Part shown: in pieces, positions 31,401-33,022 of the stretch
How positions within the stretch are numbered: the stretch's first letter is position 1
How the letters are laid out: each line of letters begins with the position of its first letter
Assembly (NCBI GenBank): GCA_005473895.2
Contig: SRJI02000049.1
Span: 1-33,022, forward strand
From: Carideicomes alvinocaridis
GTDB lineage: Bacteria > Pseudomonadota > Alphaproteobacteria > Rhodobacterales > Rhodobacteraceae
DNA: 33,022 bases
Reading direction: 5' to 3'
The notes under the pieces: model-generated
What the model saw: only the letters and a program-made list of their open reading frames with translations
Told to the model about the DNA's origin: nothing
Database searches by the model: none
Translations under genes and position numbers: made by a program

Positions 31401-33022
31401 GCCGAAACGCGCGAGGCCGCACGGGAGATCGCGCGCGAGCCGATGAAGGATTACCTGCGCTCTGCCGCCGGGCTGATCAAGCAATACGCCTGGGCCTTTC
31501 CGGCGTTCAAGAAACCGAAGGGGGTGGAGACTCCGTTCGAGCTCGACCTCGGGTCGCTGACGCCGGACGAGCTGGAGGGCATCCTCGACTTCGCCTTCCA
31601 GCGCTATTTCGACGAGTCGGGCCTGTTCGGCACGGTGGAGGATTGCGTCGCGCGGGTGGAAGAGCTCAAGGCGATCGGCGTGGACGAGGTGGCCTGCCTG
31701 ATCGATTACGGCATCCCCGCCGACACGGTGCTGGAGGGGCTGCGCCCGCTGGCCCGCGTGCTGGCCGAGACCAACCGCGTCGAGACTCTGCCCGAGGGCG
31801 ACTATTCCATCGCCGCGCAAATCCGGCGGCACGGGGTGACGCATCTGCAATGCACCCCCTCTATGGCGCGGATGATCGCCGCGGACGAGGCGGCGCGCGC
31901 CGCGATGTCCGGCCTGCGCGAGGTTCTTCTGGGGGGTGAGCCCCTGCCCGGCGCGCTGGCCGCCGAGATCCGCCAGATCACCGGCGCGCGGCTGCTGAAC
32001 ATGTACGGCCCGACCGAGACGACGATCTGGTCCTCGGTCGAGGAGGTGGAGCCGGGCGAGGGGGTGGTGAATATCGGCACGCCCATCGCCAACACGCAGC
32101 TTTACGTTCTGGACGAGGCCCAGCAACCGGTGCCCGTGGGCGTGGCCGGCGAGCTGTGGATCGGCGGCGACGGGGTCACCCGCGGCTACTGGCAGCGCGA
32201 GGACCTGACGGCCGAACGCTTCCTGCCCGATCCTTTCCGCGAGGGCGGGCGGATGTACCGCACCGGCGACCTGGTGCGGCGGCGCGCGGACGGCAGGATC
32301 GACTTCGTCGGCCGGGCGGATCACCAGGTGAAGCTGCGCGGCTACCGGATCGAGCTGGGCGAGGTGGAGGCCACGCTGGAGGCCATGGCGGAGGTCACGC
32401 AGGCCGTCGCCCTGGTGCGCGAGGACCGGCCGGGCGACCTGCGGCTGGTGGCCTACCTGCGCGGCGATGAGCGGCCCGAGGCCGAGATCCGCGCGCGCCT
32501 GGCCGAGCGGCTGCCGGCCCACATGGTCCCCGCCCACGTGGTCTGGCTGGAGAGCTTTCCGCTGACGCCGAACCGCAAGGTCGACCGCAAGGCCCTGCCC
32601 GCGCCGCAGCCTGCGCGGCAGGTCGTTGCTCCCACGCCTCCACCCCCCGACACCGAGCAGGCCAGGCCCTCCGCGGCCGAGGGCACCGGCCCCGCGATGC
32701 GTGACACGCCCTCGCAGGCCGGCCCGTCGCTGGAGGACCGGATCGGCGCGATCTGGGCGCGTATCCTCGGCCTCCCCTCGGTCGGTCCGCGGGACAATTT
32801 CTTCGACCTCGGGGGGCATTCCCTGCTGGCGGTGCAGGCCCATCGCGAGATGCGCGACAGCCTGGGCCTCGTGGATCTCGGGATCACCGACATCTTCCGC
32901 TTTCCGGTGCTTTCCGCCTTCGCGGCACGGGCCGGCGGGGCGGTGGAGAGTACCGCGCCTCGCGCCGCCCCCCGCGCGGCTTCGCAACCGGCCCCGGCGG
33001 AGCCCGCTCCGCCCCCGCCGCC
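28407..33022 (+). CDS. NRPS: formyltransferase, half-C, split adenylation domain with LLM insert, carrier; 3'-truncated
   Basis: At least 1538 residues, open to the window end. ATG 28407 follows AAGGAG by seven bases. Formyltransferase (1-300): NFHDGPLP with Asn92, His94 and Asp130 (GGVDEGD), then an Fmt-like C-terminal barrel. Half condensation domain (about 320-520): only the C-terminal half, with no HHxxxDG. Adenylation: A3 YTSGSTGRPKG (681-691), A4 NFDIS (726-729). A luciferase-like monooxygenase (about 766-1123, MupA/Atu3671 style, opening MEFSLYYWGND) is inserted here. The domain then resumes with HGVTHLQCTPS, A5 NMYGPTETTIW, A7 YRTGDL, A8 and A10 NRKVDRKALP. The residues lining the pocket read DILQLGMIWK, a glycine-type code. 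Carrier: Ser1472 (DLGGHSL), followed by a Pro/Ala-rich linker leading out of the window. Confidence 0.92.
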   Translation, partial: MPRLTAIVIGNEALTQQCAALWIERGHGIAAVVTRNRFLAEWAEAQGLPVHAPGPDLAERLAGASCDWLLSIANLSLVPDAVLALARRGAVNFHDGPLPRHAGLNAPVWALLEGEAEHGIAWHLIAGGVDEGDLLVDRRFPIARGETALTLNAKCFEAALETFPEVMTQLENGCPKRRAQDLSRRTLHLRDDRPAAFALLDPARPSAEIVRMVRALDHGDYRNPMVLPRIRAGAEVLLVRRAEITSRDAPGQPGLLQAVEPGAITLLAGDGAAVRLSGLTSSDGGPVDATRLASPGDVLRGPGAEEAATLDALQRRLAPHDGFWRRRLTDMRPLALPLPVSTGAAEVRSRPLDLGGAEEERALTLAALWALRAAGEAEADIAWRGAGQPDPALAQHASPWVPLRVTEADGTLDALAEALTAEVAMLEDRAGFATDLTAREPGLTAPCPAIGLRRDGIAALIPGTALTVSLDAAGAQLHHESTRVTEAHAELLARRLEAMAAHPATTPAELPVMPDAERALVLQDWNRTGKPYDTACLHEMVEAQVSRTPDAPALVFEAEVLSYAQLNARANRVAHVLAGMGVRPGTLVGLSMPRSADMLVAALGILKAGGAYVPMDPAYPADRIALFIDDSGAPVIVTDGTTALPDHRAQVLRMDDPRLADAPEDNPQAGAAPSDIAYMIYTSGSTGRPKGVMVEHRNLANFCAGMDDRIDHARGGVWLAVTSLNFDISVLELFYTLARGFKLVLTSDEGRVQTSSGRRSGAARGMEFSLYYWGNDDGTGPDKYRTLLEGAKFADRHGFVAVWTPERHFHAFGGPYPNPSVTGAAVAAVTDNIGVRAGSCVAPLHHTARIAEEWAVIDNLTNGRAGLAIASGWQPDDFVLRPENTPPANKPAMFDQIRDLRRLWSGEAVGFPRADGTLHEVVTQPRPVSKELPVWVTTAGNPETWRQAGEVGANVLTHLLGQNVAEVGEKIALYHEALRTAGRDPADHTVTLMLHTFVAETREAAREIAREPMKDYLRSAAGLIKQYAWAFPAFKKPKGVETPFELDLGSLTPDELEGILDFAFQRYFDESGLFGTVEDCVARVEELKAIGVDEVACLIDYGIPADTVLEGLRPLARVLAETNRVETLPEGDYSIAAQIRRHGVTHLQCTPSMARMIAADEAARAAMSGLREVLLGGEPLPGALAAEIRQITGARLLNMYGPTETTIWSSVEEVEPGEGVVNIGTPIANTQLYVLDEAQQPVPVGVAGELWIGGDGVTRGYWQREDLTAERFLPDPFREGGRMYRTGDLVRRRADGRIDFVGRADHQVKLRGYRIELGEVEATLEAMAEVTQAVALVREDRPGDLRLVAYLRGDERPEAEIRARLAERLPAHMVPAHVVWLESFPLTPNRKVDRKALPAPQPARQVVAPTPPPPDTEQARPSAAEGTGPAMRDTPSQAGPSLEDRIGAIWARILGLPSVGPRDNFFDLGGHSLLAVQAHREMRDSLGLVDLGITDIFRFPVLSAFAARAGGAVESTAPRAAPRAASQPAPAEPAPPPP

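Noticed and set aside
29451-32987. A 1178-codon minus-strand open frame opposite the NRPS
   Set aside because: The plus strand carries all adenylation, LLM and carrier motifs in one frame; the antisense translation has none.
1-33022. tRNA, rRNA, CRISPR, insertion sequences, prophage or toxin-antitoxin genes
   Set aside because: None of the diagnostic sequences or protein motifs was seen on either strand.

Overview
The window is about 70% GC and reads as a chromosomal segment of an alphaproteobacterium, most likely a Rhodobacteraceae (Roseobacter-group) member. The support is a gene order from ffh through GNAT acetyltransferase, AroQ chorismate mutase, rpsP, rimM, trmD and rplS to rpmE, an L31 without zinc cysteines, and intergenic repeats of a style I associate with Rhodobacterales. 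No tRNA, rRNA, CRISPR array or insertion sequence was seen.

Left third (1-11161) is housekeeping. It opens with the 3' part of lpxK (lipid A 4'-kinase). A minus-strand LysR regulator and EamA-type exporter overlap each other and converge on lpxK. Next come ffh (SRP GTPase), a GNAT acetyltransferase, an AroQ chorismate mutase and rpsP, then a 52-residue membrane microprotein coupled to rimM. An alpha/beta hydrolase, a 54-residue UPF0391/DUF1328-type membrane protein, trmD, a protein of unknown function, and rplS-rpmE follow. A strong intrinsic terminator after rpmE and a hairpin-bearing repeat close this block.

Middle (11365-17115) is accessory. A membrane-embedded alpha/beta-hydrolase-like protein is translationally coupled to a cytochrome P450. 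A 999-residue exported protein follows, which appears to combine an SGNH-esterase-like domain, a clan GH-A-like glycoside hydrolase domain and a short RTX-type calcium-binding tail.

Right third (17107-33022) is a polysaccharide-like and polyketide/nonribosomal peptide cluster. A GT4 glycosyltransferase lies on the minus strand. A plus-strand run then carries a GT2 glycosyltransferase, a Wzx/O-antigen-type flippase, a 2164-residue type I PKS (KS-AT-KR-DH-T-TE), a second GT2, and an NRPS that runs off the window. The NRPS has an N-terminal formyltransferase, half of a condensation domain, and an adenylation domain split between core motifs A4 and A5 by a luciferase-like monooxygenase. Its specificity residues read as a glycine-type code, and a carrier domain follows.

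My inference is that the right third makes a glycosylated polyketide-peptide (or glycolipid-like) metabolite that a polysaccharide-type flippase moves across the inner membrane. The split adenylation domain suggests oxidation of carrier-bound glycine. This is the most unusual biology in the window. The product is unknown and no close known cluster was recognised.
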